A stretch of 57,404 nucleotides of DNA from Oscillospiraceae bacterium (GTDB lineage: Bacteria > Bacillota > Clostridia > Oscillospirales > CAG-382), in contig SVRI01000016.1 of NCBI GenBank assembly GCA_015064895.1, positions 1-57,404 of the forward strand. Direction: 5' to 3'. Shown here in pieces: positions 45,657 to 57,401 of this stretch; the first letter of the stretch is position 1; every line of letters starts with the position of its first letter. Position numbers and translations under genes: made by a program. A model generated the notes under the pieces. The model saw only the letters and a list, made by a program, of their open reading frames with translations, was not told the origin of the DNA and ran no database searches.

Positions 45657-46694
45657 TTGGATTTGAATGAAAGAAAGATGAGAATTCTAAAATCCATCAT
45701 CGATGAATATATTGAAAGCGGCGAGCCTGTCGGTTCCAAGCACCTTGCCTCGGCGGGTAATATGTCACTTTCGCCTGCAACAATACGAAATGAAATGTCG
45801 GAGCTTGAGGAAATGGGATACCTTGATAAACCCCATACCTCGGCGGGACGTATACCTTCAAACGCGGCGTACAGAATATATATTGAAAAGCTTATGGAAA
45901 GCTATAGGCTGAATGTCGAAGAGCTTAATCTTCTCAATGAGTTGACACGCTTCAAGATGGACGAAATGGAGAAGATGGTGTCAAGAGCTACAAAGGTTAT
46001 TTCAGAAATAACCAATTGTGCAACTCTTTCTCTTATGACATCAAGTAAGCAGCATGTTGTCAGCCGATTTGATGCTCTGCTTATTGACAGTAACAGCATT
46101 GTTCTTGTAATGGTGCTTCCCGATAACTCGGTAAAGAGTCAGCATCTTATATCTGATATTCCGCTTGATGCAAAGGCGGTAGATAAGATTAAGTCGTCGC
46201 TTAATAATCATCTTTGCGGCATAAGCCTTGACGATGTTGCACTTCCTGTGCTTCTTGATCTGGAAAACGATTTTGGCACTCTCTCGTCTTTAGTGACACC
46301 AATTGTCAGATGTGCATATGATGCGGTCTGCGGAAAGAAAGAGCAGAAGGTTAAAGTCGACGGTCTTACAAATCTCTTGTCTTATCCGGAATTTACTGAT
46401 GTTGGTAAAGTTAAAAACATACTTCAGTTTATCGAAAATAATGACGGCAAAATGAAAGAAGTGCTTTCTCCTGACGGAGATAAGGGGCTTCAGGTTTATA
46501 TAGGTGATGAAAACAGAGATGAGGCATTGTCTGATACAAGTGTTGTCTACTGTAATATCCCCATAGGTGACGGACAAAATGCCGTAATCGGTATCATCGG
46601 TCCTAAACGTATGGACTATAAAAAAGTTATGTCGGCACTGCATACACTTGCTGATACCTTTGATGTAAAGCAGCTGCCTTACAATGAAGAATAG
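45657..46694 (+). CDS. hrcA: Heat-inducible transcription repressor HrcA
   Basis: 345 residues, usual length. N-terminal winged helix (GEPVGSKHLA, SPATIRNEMSELEEMGYL, HTSAGRIPS) and a C-terminal GAF-like dimerisation domain. It binds the CIRCE element directly upstream and is activated by GroE chaperonin in known cases. The start is TTG 45657 with AAGGAAG upstream; the next in-frame start would cut the N-terminal helix. First gene of hrcA-grpE-dnaK-dnaJ. Confidence 0.96.
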   Translation: MDLNERKMRILKSIIDEYIESGEPVGSKHLASAGNMSLSPATIRNEMSELEEMGYLDKPHTSAGRIPSNAAYRIYIEKLMESYRLNVEELNLLNELTRFKMDEMEKMVSRATKVISEITNCATLSLMTSSKQHVVSRFDALLIDSNSIVLVMVLPDNSVKSQHLISDIPLDAKAVDKIKSSLNNHLCGISLDDVALPVLLDLENDFGTLSSLVTPIVRCAYDAVCGKKEQKVKVDGLTNLLSYPEFTDVGKVKNILQFIENNDGKMKEVLSPDGDKGLQVYIGDENRDEALSDTSVVYCNIPIGDGQNAVIGIIGPKRMDYKKVMSALHTLADTFDVKQLPYNEE

Positions 46695-46711
46695 ATGAAA
46701 GGAATTGAGAA

Positions 46712-47260
46712 ATGAGTACTGAAAAGGACGAGGTTTTAGAAGAAATAGTCGAAGAAGTAAAGACTGAACCCGAAAAGAAAGAAAAAAAGGCATCCAAAAA
46801 GGATAAAGAGAATAAAAGAATAACCGAGCTTGAAGAGGCGCTCAAGGAAAGTGAAGATAAATATCTCAGAATGCTTGCCGAATATGATAATTTCAAAAAG
46901 AGAACTCAAAAGGAAAAAGAGTCGCTTTATAAGGAAGGTATCGCTGACAGCGTTGCAAATTTACTTACTGTTCTTGATAACCTTGACAGAGCGGCGGCGG
47001 TTGATGTATCTCAGTCGGATGCACAGAGCGTCGTTGACGGGGTAAACAAAATACTTGAACAGGCAAAGGAAGTTTTTTCTAAGATGGGCGTTGAAGAAAT
47101 TGCTGCAAAGGGAGAAAAGTTCAACCCCGAACTTCATAATGCGGTAATGCATGAGGAAAATGAGGAATATGAAGAAAATACTGTTTCTGAGGTTTTCCTT
47201 AAAGGATATAGAATTGGCGACAAAATCATAAGACACTCCATGGTTAAAGTTGCAAATTGA
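46712..47260 (+). CDS. grpE: Nucleotide exchange factor GrpE
   Basis: 182 residues. A highly charged N-terminal ~45 residues, a long helix (YLRMLAEYDNFKKRTQKEKE), and the C-terminal beta domain with NPELHNAVMHEE and VFLKGYRIGDKIIRHSMVKVAN. It releases ADP from DnaK. AAAGGAATTGAG precedes the ATG; 17 bases after hrcA. Confidence 0.96.
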   Translation: MSTEKDEVLEEIVEEVKTEPEKKEKKASKKDKENKRITELEEALKESEDKYLRMLAEYDNFKKRTQKEKESLYKEGIADSVANLLTVLDNLDRAAAVDVSQSDAQSVVDGVNKILEQAKEVFSKMGVEEIAAKGEKFNPELHNAVMHEENEEYEENTVSEVFLKGYRIGDKIIRHSMVKVAN

Positions 47261-47342
47261 TTTAATTGTTTTACTTTGTAAAATGATAAGCTAATTGAGT
47301 GAATTAAAAATATTCAAATATATCGCGGAAAAGGTGCGAAGT

Positions 47343-49220
<1,878 letters not shown>

Positions 49221-49226
49221 TAGAAT

Positions 49227-50387
49227 ATGGCAGAAAAAAGAGATTTTTACGAGGTGCTCGGTCTTTCCAAGGGCGCCTCGGATGACGAAATAAAAAAAGC
49301 CTTCCGTAAGCTTGCAAAGCAGTATCATCCGGATTTAAATCCCGGTGATAAGGAAGCCGAGCAGAAGTTTAAGGAAGTTAATGAAGCCTACGGCATACTT
49401 TCCAATCCCGATAAAAAGGCAAAGTATGACAGATTCGGTCACGCTGGTGTCGATCCGTCATACGGGGCTGGGCAAGGTGGATATGGCGGCGGTTTCGGAG
49501 GCTTTGGCGGTTTTGATGGTGATATTGACCTTGGTGATATTTTCGGCAGTTTCTTTGGCGGCGGCATGGGCGGCAGAGGTTCAAGACGCCAGAACGCACC
49601 TCAGAAGGGTGCCGACCGTGAAGCAAGAGTAACAATCACCTTTGAAGAAGCGGCATTTGGTTGTAAAAAGGATATAAGCTTTAACAGAATCGAAAAATGT
49701 GATGATTGCGGCGGTTCCGGTGCTGCAAAGGGCACAAGTCCCGAAACATGTTCACAGTGCCGTGGCAGCGGAACTGTGACAACTCAGCAGAGAACACCTT
49801 TCGGTGTGTTTCAGTCTCAGTCTTCATGTCCCACTTGCGGCGGTAAAGGTAAGACTATAAAGACACCTTGTTCATCGTGTAACGGTCAGGGCTTCAACAG
49901 AAAGAGCAAAAAGCTCACAGTTACAATACCAGCAGGTATTGATGACGGACAGAATGTGGTTCTTGCCGGACAAGGTGATGCAGGAAGAAATGGCGGCGGC
50001 AGCGGTGATGTTTTTGTTGAGGTTACTATTAAGAAGCATGCAATTTTCGAACGTGATGACAGAGACATATACTGCGATGTTCCCATTACATTTTCCGAAG
50101 CCGTTCTCGGTGCTACCATTGATGTCCCCACACTTGAGGGAAAAGTGGATTACTCCATACCCGAAGGGACTCAAACAGGAACAACATTTAAACTGAAGGG
50201 AAAGGGCATTACCGAAATCAGAGGTTCAAGGCGCGGAGATCTATACTTCAAGGTTGTTGTTGAAGTTCCCAAAAACCTCAATAAAAACCAAAAAGAGCTT
50301 CTCAAAGCATTTGCCGATTCCTGCGGCGAAAAGAATAATGTTCAGAAAAAAGGCTTCTTTGATAAGCTTTCCGATATGTTTAAATAA
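49227..50387 (+). CDS. dnaJ: Chaperone protein DnaJ (Hsp40)
   Basis: 386 residues. J domain with HPD ([10 protein letters not shown], ~33), Gly/Phe-rich region ~75-125, four zinc motifs ([32 protein letters not shown]), then the substrate-binding C-terminal domains. Stimulates DnaK ATPase. Six bases after dnaK; no strong ribosome-binding site is seen, so coupled translation from dnaK is likely. Confidence 0.98.
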   Translation: MAEKRDFYEVLGLSKGASDDEIKKAFRKLAKQYHPDLNPGDKEAEQKFKEVNEAYGILSNPDKKAKYDRFGHAGVDPSYGAGQGGYGGGFGGFGGFDGDIDLGDIFGSFFGGGMGGRGSRRQNAPQKGADREARVTITFEEAAFGCKKDISFNRIEKCDDCGGSGAAKGTSPETCSQCRGSGTVTTQQRTPFGVFQSQSSCPTCGGKGKTIKTPCSSCNGQGFNRKSKKLTVTIPAGIDDGQNVVLAGQGDAGRNGGGSGDVFVEVTIKKHAIFERDDRDIYCDVPITFSEAVLGATIDVPTLEGKVDYSIPEGTQTGTTFKLKGKGITEIRGSRRGDLYFKVVVEVPKNLNKNQKELLKAFADSCGEKNNVQKKGFFDKLSDMFK

Positions 50388-50390
50388 ATC

Positions 50391-50424
50391 AAAAGACGTG
50401 CATTTGTTTGCACGTCTTTTTTTT
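50391..50424. terminator. Bidirectional terminator between dnaJ and the SGNH hydrolase gene
   Basis: AAAAGACGTGCA / TGCACGTCTTTT with a short loop and eight Ts on the + side; convergent genes. Confidence 0.9.
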
Positions 50425-50455
50425 GTTGGATATGATTAGAACTTAAAAATAACGA

Positions 50456-51769
50456 CTAATTATTCTTATTATTAAAATTGCGGTAAACTGCATCTGCAAT
50501 CTGATAATATCCAAAAATCGCAGGGTGTACGCCGTTGCTCTGAACCGTAAGCTGTGTTTCATTTCTTGCATTTGCACGGGCAGTAAAAGTCTGCATATTA
50601 TATTCGGTATCAAACTGTCCCGAAAGATTTATAGTCGAAACATTGCCGGCATATTCCCTTGAAATTTCCGCATAAAGCCCGTCAAGCCAAAAAACATATT
50701 CCTGTAACGTTCTATACTCGGAATAAACTCCGAGGGCACCGTAATTGTTTGCACAGCCGTCAAGCGAAGGGATCTGAAGACCTATTAGAACAATTTTCAT
50801 GTCAGGATTGAATGACAAAAGCAAATCAATAAACTGCTTAGCCTCGCTTTTGTAGGTTTCTTCAGGCTCAGCAACGCTGTTCCATCCAAGAAGAATATAA
50901 CAGAAATCTATTCCCGAAGCACCTATATCACTGCAGTAACTTTCAAAATCAACCTTGCCGCTGTATACAAAGGGATTTCCCGATTCAAGGACTGCTTTTG
51001 TAAAAGCAATATCCGCTTTGTCAATACCGCCGCTTATATACGTCAACACTCCGCTTTTCGGCATTGTTCCGACACCGTCATGCTTTTTGAATTTAAGTCT
51101 TCCGTCTTCAATTGTTTCAAGCTGCCACTTAACACCATTTTCATCTGAATAAATACTTTGTTGGTCATCATTTGTTTTAGAGTGGGTACAAGAGAGCCAA
51201 TAGTTGGCAGTTGTAGATTCACACGATAAGTAATGGGAAATTCTCCAACCGCCAAACCCTTCATATCCTGCACCGCCCAAGGTTGTCTGTTTTCCTATAA
51301 AGTTGATACCGCAAAGTCCGTCGCCGACAGGAGCTGAATGTTTTGCGAAAGTAACTGCATTTGTCTTTGTGAGTCTGCGATAAACTTCATCAACCCATTC
51401 TCCGCCGACTGTCAGGCTGTCACCGATACAAAGCACGTTCAAAGGACTTTTCGGACTTGTCATTTTTTCTTTAACAACGAGGCTAGTGCTTGCCTTTTCA
51501 ATGACATTTCCGAAATCGTCACTTACTGTTATGGTAAAAGGATATATTCCTGCAGCTGTCGGGGTGACTTCAAATTTTCTGCCCCATGCCTTGCCGATAG
51601 GGCAGCTTACAAGAATGTTATAGGCATATGGGTCTTTACAAAGCATAATGCCTTTATAGAACAATTCAAACGTATCGCCTACAACAAGGTCGTATTTTTC
51701 GGGAAGATGTATAAGCCTTGTTGTCTGCTCATTTTGCTGAATCTGTTTGAATTCTATGATGTCTTGCAT
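50456..51769 (-). CDS. SGNH/GDSL-family hydrolase
   Basis: 437 residues without a signal peptide. An N-terminal ~100-residue beta domain (TPTAAGIYPFTITVSDDFGN), then an SGNH esterase domain: block I VLCIGDSLTVGG (nucleophile Ser ~118), block II GFGGWRISHYL, block III GWNS (~295), and block V with SNGVHPAIFGYYQIAD supplying the catalytic His (Asp is replaced by Asn-Gly in DxxH). Such enzymes remove acetyl or other ester groups from glycans. AAGGGGTGA stands 7 bases upstream. Last gene of the operon with two heparinase-type genes, 36 bases after the fusion gene, so a carbohydrate esterase is the likely role. Confidence 0.85.
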   Translation of the reverse strand: MQDIIEFKQIQQNEQTTRLIHLPEKYDLVVGDTFELFYKGIMLCKDPYAYNILVSCPIGKAWGRKFEVTPTAAGIYPFTITVSDDFGNVIEKASTSLVVKEKMTSPKSPLNVLCIGDSLTVGGEWVDEVYRRLTKTNAVTFAKHSAPVGDGLCGINFIGKQTTLGGAGYEGFGGWRISHYLSCESTTANYWLSCTHSKTNDDQQSIYSDENGVKWQLETIEDGRLKFKKHDGVGTMPKSGVLTYISGGIDKADIAFTKAVLESGNPFVYSGKVDFESYCSDIGASGIDFCYILLGWNSVAEPEETYKSEAKQFIDLLLSFNPDMKIVLIGLQIPSLDGCANNYGALGVYSEYRTLQEYVFWLDGLYAEISREYAGNVSTINLSGQFDTEYNMQTFTARANARNETQLTVQSNGVHPAIFGYYQIADAVYRNFNNKNN

Positions 51770-51805
51770 TTTTTATCACCCCTTAAATAGTTGTTCTGAT
51801 CGGCA

Positions 51806-54757
51806 CTAAAGCTCTACTATCTCCATTTTGACAAGGAATGTATCTTCCTTTTTCTTGTCTGTTGCAGTAACCGTGATTCTGCCCCAGCCGCCTTCGTCGC
51901 GGTGTTCTGCGTTAGCATTATAGTCACCGTGAAGCTTCTTTTCGTTTCTTGGGTGATTTACGCCGTAGAGACTGAATTCGTTGTCCTTGCCGCCAATCTT
52001 TTCTAACTTGAAATTCTTGGGTTCAAGCACTGTACAAACAAGCTTTGCTTTGTCGTTGTAAATCGTAAACTGATTGTCAGAATCAATTGTAGGCTCTGTC
52101 TGACAGTGGAGGTGGAACGCCTTTATGTAGTTTTCGCTCTGGGCAACAATTTCGTCCTTGACGGTAAATACCATCTTCTTAGGCTCAAAACTCATAGTTC
52201 TTACATACTTTTCCACGCTGTCACGGTAAGGCTCACGAAGGTCACCCGAAAGCTCAACTAACTCATCGCTTTCAGTATGCGAAAGAACAACGCCTCGCTT
52301 GTAGTACTTCTTGAGTGTTTCAAGATTAGGTACGTCATAACCCTTGTTTATGTAAACTTGACCACCGTCGTAAATAACACCGGGTCTGTCCCAGAAATCG
52401 CCGAAATAATTTTCTTCAATCTTTTTGGGGTCTGTGATTGTAACACAGTTGTGGGCATATGTACGGACAGCATAATTGTAGTGATGCTCACATCCGAACC
52501 AGTCGTAGTAGCCCGAATCTGTTGCAAGAGTGCCCTTGTGATAAATCTGGAACTGTCCGCAGTCGTAGTGGTCGTGACCCGTTGTGAAGTATTCACCGAT
52601 TTTCATGAGGAGCAATGTATCGTTATCCTTGTAAAGTGTAACACCTGCAGGAGTGCCGAAGTATTTGGCCTTTGGCATGTTGCTGTTGTCTGAAGCGGGT
52701 GTTTTTCCTACAAAGATAAAGAATGCCGTAGGAGAGAGCAGACCTTCGCTGTAAGAACCGTCGATGTAGTAATCTCTGCCGAACTTGTCGGGAACGAGGA
52801 ATCTTTCGTCGTTGTGCTCCGAGTAGTACTTCCAGAAAACATCCTTTCCTGTAAGTGCATGCGAGAAGAACATTGGAACTGTGGCGGGATTCTTCTGAGT
52901 GTAACCGCCGTAACCCTTGCTTTCATTGAAGTCGTCACCGATTCTTGTGTATTCTCCGTCGGGACGGATGAGATAGAAGAAGCTTTCACAGAGATTGTCG
53001 TGACATTCGTCAAAAATTCTTTCACCGCACATAGCTTCAAATAAAAGCTGACACCATGCAGAGAAGCAGAAGCGGTATCCGCCGTATGCAGGTCCCTGAA
53101 GCTGGAATCCGCCATCAAAAAATTCTCTGTAAACGGGAACATACTCGTCAAAGAGTCTGCCTGCACAGTAGTTGTATACATCTGGCTTTTCATCATATAC
53201 TGCAATTGCAAAGCTCATGCAGTCACGAAGAAGCTGTGCCTCCGTTCCGTGAGAGGAAATGGGCGACTGCTTTGAAGGGGGATAACCCATCTCTAAGGTT
53301 GTTGAAAGAATCCTTTCACAGTCTTCGATAAATTTCCATTTCTGCTTTTCACTGAAATACTTGTAAAGCCAGTCGTAGCAAAGAGAACAGGTGTGAACAA
53401 TGTGTCCGCCGAAACGAGCCTTCATAAGCCAGTCGCTTTCGGGGTCGTAGTTGCCGCAAAGGTTGAGTGTAATGTCTACAAGCTTTTTTGCTTCTTCCTC
53501 GTTATCTTCGAGAAGTGCTTTTAATGCCTTTGCTTCAAGAACTATGCAGATATGGGAATTGTATGTACCCGTTTCAATGGTTTCTTCGTATTTTGATAAA
53601 TCCTCTTCGCATAGTGCTTTCCAAAGATCAAATTCCTTGGCATATGCGGGATTTTTCATGTTTTTTCTTATTCTGTCAAGGTCTTTTGAACGAAGTGCAA
53701 CCCTCGGATGCTCTTGGGGCGGAGTAATTCTGGGGGGATTGAATGGAGATTCAATGTTTCTTAAATATGACTTTCTTTCGTAGCTTTCCGCCGAGTTTCT
53801 GATACAGTCCTCAATTTCAACAGACTGAACACAACCCGAAAGGTCGCATATCCTTTTGCCTTTGTTCCTCAAATGCTCAAAGAAGCTTCTGTTTTCGTCG
53901 TAAAAACCGCAAAGCTCGAACATTTCGGTGCTGTCTGAAAGCATATCTCCTGTTACCGTTTCAATCTTGTCGCCGTCCTTGACGTGTACAAGCTTGCCGG
54001 GAACGTCCATGTTGCCCCACACGGGAAGGTCAACAAAGAAGGTGTTGTTATGGGTGTTTACGGTGATTCTTTCGATAACAGCGCCGCCTGTTGCAACAAG
54101 ACTTATCTGGGTGTGAGCACCGTTCTTGAAAGTACCGTTCATAAAGATGTTCTTTACATTTTCACCAAGCTCCGGTCTGTGGTCGTAGTTAAACTTTACG
54201 TTAACATAATCGGAGCCTGCAATAAACTTAACAACGTCAACCGCATGGATGGCAGTAGTTGAAAAATCTTTTTCGTATCTGCCGTGACGGTACATCTGAT
54301 AAGTAATGTTGATAATCTTTTCACCTGTTTCACGGATTCTCTTTTTGAGTTCGGTAACAAGGGGAGTGTATCTTCTGTTGAAGGCAGTTCTTACACTGAC
54401 ATTCGCATTGATAGCTGCCATGTTCATGCTTGTAAGCTCTTCAACATTTCGTCCCGGAGGTTTTTCAAGTATGATGTTGAAGCCTCTTGACATAATCTGT
54501 ACAGACATTTCGCTTGTCTTGTCAACGGGACTCATAAGACATACAACATCCGGCTTTTCGGTTTCTATCATCTCAATGTAGTCTGTGTAAACTCTTTCAA
54601 AGCCGAACTTTTCTGCATATGCCGCAGCTTTGCTTTCATCAAGGTCGCAGCAGGCGGCAAGACAGGTGTCGGGGTAGTCGTTTTTGTACTTTGCATAGGA
54701 TGGACCGTGTCCTGTTTGTGACATATTTCCGCATCCGACGGTGCAAATCTTGAACAT
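51806..54757 (-). CDS. Fusion: Gfo/Idh/MocA oxidoreductase + heparinase II/III-family protein
   Basis: 983 residues, no signal peptide. Residues 1-~330 are a Gfo/Idh/MocA NAD(P)-dependent sugar dehydrogenase: VGCGNMSQTGHG (~7-18), CCDLDESKAAAYAEKFG, the catalytic Lys in ILEKPPGRNVEE (~97). Residues ~345-983 are a heparinase II/III-like lyase: an alpha/alpha toroid with SSHGTEAQLLRD and GPAYGGYRF, then the beta-sandwich signature HDHYDCGQFQIYHKG, TDSGYYDWFG, YAHNCVTI. Lyases of this type cut uronic-acid-containing chains by beta-elimination. No frameshift or start site is evident at the junction. Cytoplasmic location implies action on imported oligosaccharides. Twelve bases follow the stop of the upstream heparinase-type gene. 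The substrate is unknown. Confidence 0.88.
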   Translation of the reverse strand: MFKICTVGCGNMSQTGHGPSYAKYKNDYPDTCLAACCDLDESKAAAYAEKFGFERVYTDYIEMIETEKPDVVCLMSPVDKTSEMSVQIMSRGFNIILEKPPGRNVEELTSMNMAAINANVSVRTAFNRRYTPLVTELKKRIRETGEKIINITYQMYRHGRYEKDFSTTAIHAVDVVKFIAGSDYVNVKFNYDHRPELGENVKNIFMNGTFKNGAHTQISLVATGGAVIERITVNTHNNTFFVDLPVWGNMDVPGKLVHVKDGDKIETVTGDMLSDSTEMFELCGFYDENRSFFEHLRNKGKRICDLSGCVQSVEIEDCIRNSAESYERKSYLRNIESPFNPPRITPPQEHPRVALRSKDLDRIRKNMKNPAYAKEFDLWKALCEEDLSKYEETIETGTYNSHICIVLEAKALKALLEDNEEEAKKLVDITLNLCGNYDPESDWLMKARFGGHIVHTCSLCYDWLYKYFSEKQKWKFIEDCERILSTTLEMGYPPSKQSPISSHGTEAQLLRDCMSFAIAVYDEKPDVYNYCAGRLFDEYVPVYREFFDGGFQLQGPAYGGYRFCFSAWCQLLFEAMCGERIFDECHDNLCESFFYLIRPDGEYTRIGDDFNESKGYGGYTQKNPATVPMFFSHALTGKDVFWKYYSEHNDERFLVPDKFGRDYYIDGSYSEGLLSPTAFFIFVGKTPASDNSNMPKAKYFGTPAGVTLYKDNDTLLLMKIGEYFTTGHDHYDCGQFQIYHKGTLATDSGYYDWFGCEHHYNYAVRTYAHNCVTITDPKKIEENYFGDFWDRPGVIYDGGQVYINKGYDVPNLETLKKYYKRGVVLSHTESDELVELSGDLREPYRDSVEKYVRTMSFEPKKMVFTVKDEIVAQSENYIKAFHLHCQTEPTIDSDNQFTIYNDKAKLVCTVLEPKNFKLEKIGGKDNEFSLYGVNHPRNEKKLHGDYNANAEHRDEGGWGRITVTATDKKKEDTFLVKMEIVEL

Positions 54758-54769
54758 GTTCTTTACCTC

Positions 54770-56860
54770 TTATTTTTCTATAACGTATTTTACTTCAAAT
54801 GAGTGTGATTTTGCTTTGTCCGTTTTATAATATATATGATATTGCGGTTCTGTTTCAACATGAAATTCTTTAGGCTGACCATCATTGACATCAACGTCAA
54901 ACCTGTCGGAAATCTCGGAAAGTAAAAGATTGTCATCGGGAATAATATCCAGTTTCACGCCTTTTCTTTCAACCATGACGTTGTTGCCGTCGGGAAACGG
55001 TTGTGACAATGTGTGGAGACAGTATGTGATTTCCACTTCCTTTAATGCTTCAACCTCGTCACATACAGTAAGACAACCATCTTGTAAATGCAGAGTTCTT
55101 TGCCACTTTGTAATATCGGGATAACAGCCGCTCATGTCGAGAACTGCTGTCTTGTTTTCTTCATCAACACTCACAATTTTTCCGACAGCTTCCAGAATCG
55201 GCACATTTTCCTGACCATTGCCGTCAATGAGAATTGTGTTGTGGGCTTTTGTTGATTTTGTCCACTGCATATGGTGATTTGTGCCGTAGCCAATGCCGTA
55301 ATAACCCGAAGGGGATATAAGTGAAACACCGCCGCAGAAAAGGGCAAACGAGCCTTGATCCTTGTGTCTGTGACTGTCGTGAGAGAAACGTGAAGCCCTG
55401 GCCATAACACATATGTCATCATTGCTTTCAAAATCGGTGTGCATTGCCACAAACCCGCCGTCAGGGAAAACTGCAACGTCACTCGGCTCTTTTGTAAGAG
55501 TCTTTTCTTCTGCCCGAAGTGTCGGTAGGAAAAGATCAAGTAAATGCAGATAATAAATATCTTGCTGTGAGTATTCGCGGCATCTGTCTTTTGCCTGCTT
55601 CGGACCAAATTTGTCTGCATAAACGTTAAACGGATTCTGTGCAAAAAATCCCGGCCACTCTTTTGACAAAGGCTTTTCCCAATATCCGTCGCAGAACGGG
55701 AAGTTCTCGTACTTTTGATTGCAGAAATGCAGGAGAAAGTTTGTATATCTGTGGTAAAAGGGTCGTGCCATCAGACTCTTGCCGGTATATCTTTCAACAG
55801 CCGAAAAGAAGGGTAGAAACCACTTGCAATAGCTTGTGGCATAGAATACACCCTCTGCCCATGAGCCGTCGTTTCCGCCGTAGAAGGGAAATATTCCGCA
55901 ATAAATGTCGAGCGCATAGGAAAGCCAACTCTTGAGCGTTTCGTCCGAAACAACTCCCGTACCCTTGAGTACAAGTGCCGCACCGCCAAGATATGCGGGA
56001 ACTCTGCCAGCATGAGAATTTGACGGATTCTGCTCGTAATTTATTTTCTTGAGTTTGTTTTCGCATTGAGAAGCATAAATTGCAATAATAGAGGCAACAT
56101 ACCCTCTTAATCTGTCAGAGAGCAAAGGATAGAGCATATCAAATGCGGCTGGCAGACATCTTATGTTGCTTATACCTGTTTCGTCGTCCCACCATCCGTC
56201 AACAGAGCAAGGACCGTGGGGGTTCAGATCGCATATTTTGAGTAGAAGCTCAACACCTTTTTTGCCGGCTGCTTCATCGCCGGTAAGCGCAAAAAGCAGT
56301 GCACAGGCAATTAAATCTCTGTCACAGTAGAGACGGTGCTCTGAAAAGTATAATTTGAACTCATATGAGTAGGGCCTGTGGTGATAGGTCGGCATTTCGG
56401 GAAGAGGACGTGTAAGTGCAACTTCAACATTTCGCCTTATTGCTTCAAGTTCGCTTTTTCTTTCGTCAAGAAGCGTCTGAATGTCGCTTTCCGAAAAGAT
56501 ATATGACGGCCTTGAAACAGGATATGAATTAAAAACTTCTTCTGCAGTCGGTCTTTCAAAATGGATTGCATCTTCGGATACCGAAAATGACATTTTTTCA
56601 CGTAAAAGCCCCGTGTCCGTTTCAACGGTCCATGAATAGTCTTTAGCCTCTAATAGCTTTGTAAGATTTGCATAGGTGTGCCTTGTTTCAATCTGTTCAA
56701 ATATTTCGTCGCCGTTGTAAACCGTCAGCGTGTAGTTTTCAGCACCTTCGACGGGGATCCATATAAATGTCGGAGGGTTTTCGAAAACTACTTCACCCTC
56801 TGACGGAAACTGAAAGTTTTGTGAAAAGGAGGTTCTTTCTGTCGGAAAACTATTTGCCAT
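54770..56860 (-). CDS. Heparinase II/III-family protein with DUF4962-like N-terminal region
   Basis: 696 residues from ATG 56860, behind GGGTGA; the open frame reaches back to a TTG at 56887. An N-terminal beta-sandwich of ~100 residues (FIWIPVEGAENYTLTVYNGDE), an alpha/alpha toroid (~130-450; NPSNSHAGRVPAYLGGAA, NDGSWAEGVFYATSY), and the lyase beta-sandwich (~450-696; HDSHRHKDQGSFALF, SGYYGIGYGTNHH, KAHNTILIDG). No signal peptide. Expected to cleave a uronic-acid polysaccharide or oligosaccharide by beta-elimination inside the cell. The start overlaps the end of the acyltransferase gene by 11 bases, so translation is probably coupled. Confidence 0.88.
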   Translation of the reverse strand: MANSFPTERTSFSQNFQFPSEGEVVFENPPTFIWIPVEGAENYTLTVYNGDEIFEQIETRHTYANLTKLLEAKDYSWTVETDTGLLREKMSFSVSEDAIHFERPTAEEVFNSYPVSRPSYIFSESDIQTLLDERKSELEAIRRNVEVALTRPLPEMPTYHHRPYSYEFKLYFSEHRLYCDRDLIACALLFALTGDEAAGKKGVELLLKICDLNPHGPCSVDGWWDDETGISNIRCLPAAFDMLYPLLSDRLRGYVASIIAIYASQCENKLKKINYEQNPSNSHAGRVPAYLGGAALVLKGTGVVSDETLKSWLSYALDIYCGIFPFYGGNDGSWAEGVFYATSYCKWFLPFFSAVERYTGKSLMARPFYHRYTNFLLHFCNQKYENFPFCDGYWEKPLSKEWPGFFAQNPFNVYADKFGPKQAKDRCREYSQQDIYYLHLLDLFLPTLRAEEKTLTKEPSDVAVFPDGGFVAMHTDFESNDDICVMARASRFSHDSHRHKDQGSFALFCGGVSLISPSGYYGIGYGTNHHMQWTKSTKAHNTILIDGNGQENVPILEAVGKIVSVDEENKTAVLDMSGCYPDITKWQRTLHLQDGCLTVCDEVEALKEVEITYCLHTLSQPFPDGNNVMVERKGVKLDIIPDDNLLLSEISDRFDVDVNDGQPKEFHVETEPQYHIYYKTDKAKSHSFEVKYVIEK

Positions 56861-57401
56861 ATATGTATTCACCCGTTTCTCTGTCAATGTGACCTATCTT
56901 TTTTGCAGGAATACCTGCCATGATTGCGTAGTCCTCGGTGTCTTTTGTGACAACTGCAGCGGCACATATAAGATTGCATTTACCTACTTTTACACCTGCG
57001 GACACTACAACATTTGCACAAAGCCAGCTTCCTTCGCCGATTACTATGCTGTTGTCGTAGTCACCTTCGGTTCTGTCGGAGAACCAACCTTTTTCTGCGT
57101 TGAATTTGTGGTTGCCTGCAGGCAGTGAACAGCAGGGACCTATAAGTACATGGTCGCCGATTGTAACCTTACCGCTGATATAGGTATAAAGACTTATTCT
57201 AACACCTTTTCCGAAGCTTTGATAAGGGTTCTTGTGAATAATGACACCGGGAGCAATAGAAAGCCCCTCTGAGTCATAACCGAGAGCCCTTGCTCTTGCA
57301 AAGCCGTATTCGGCACTGTCTGTTTCGTGCATGAATTTGCAGAACTTTTCAAATTCTTCATTTGTGAAATCGTCGCCGATTAAATCCTTGTAATCTGCCA
57401 T
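56850..57401 (-). CDS. Hexapeptide-repeat acyltransferase (maltose/galactoside O-acetyltransferase-like)
   Basis: 183 residues. A left-handed beta-helix of hexapeptide repeats (ISLYTYISGKVTIGDHVLIG, VVVSAGVKVGKCNLICAAAV) and a C-terminal AGIPAKKIG typical of the LacA/Maa/NodL group. It transfers an acyl group, usually acetyl from acetyl-CoA, to a sugar. The ATG lies three bases from the right edge, so neither the ribosome-binding site nor any longer start can be judged. First visible gene of the heparinase operon. Confidence 0.85.
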   Translation of the reverse strand: MADYKDLIGDDFTNEEFEKFCKFMHETDSAEYGFARARALGYDSEGLSIAPGVIIHKNPYQSFGKGVRISLYTYISGKVTIGDHVLIGPCCSLPAGNHKFNAEKGWFSDRTEGDYDNSIVIGEGSWLCANVVVSAGVKVGKCNLICAAAVVTKDTEDYAIMAGIPAKKIGHIDRETGEYIYGK

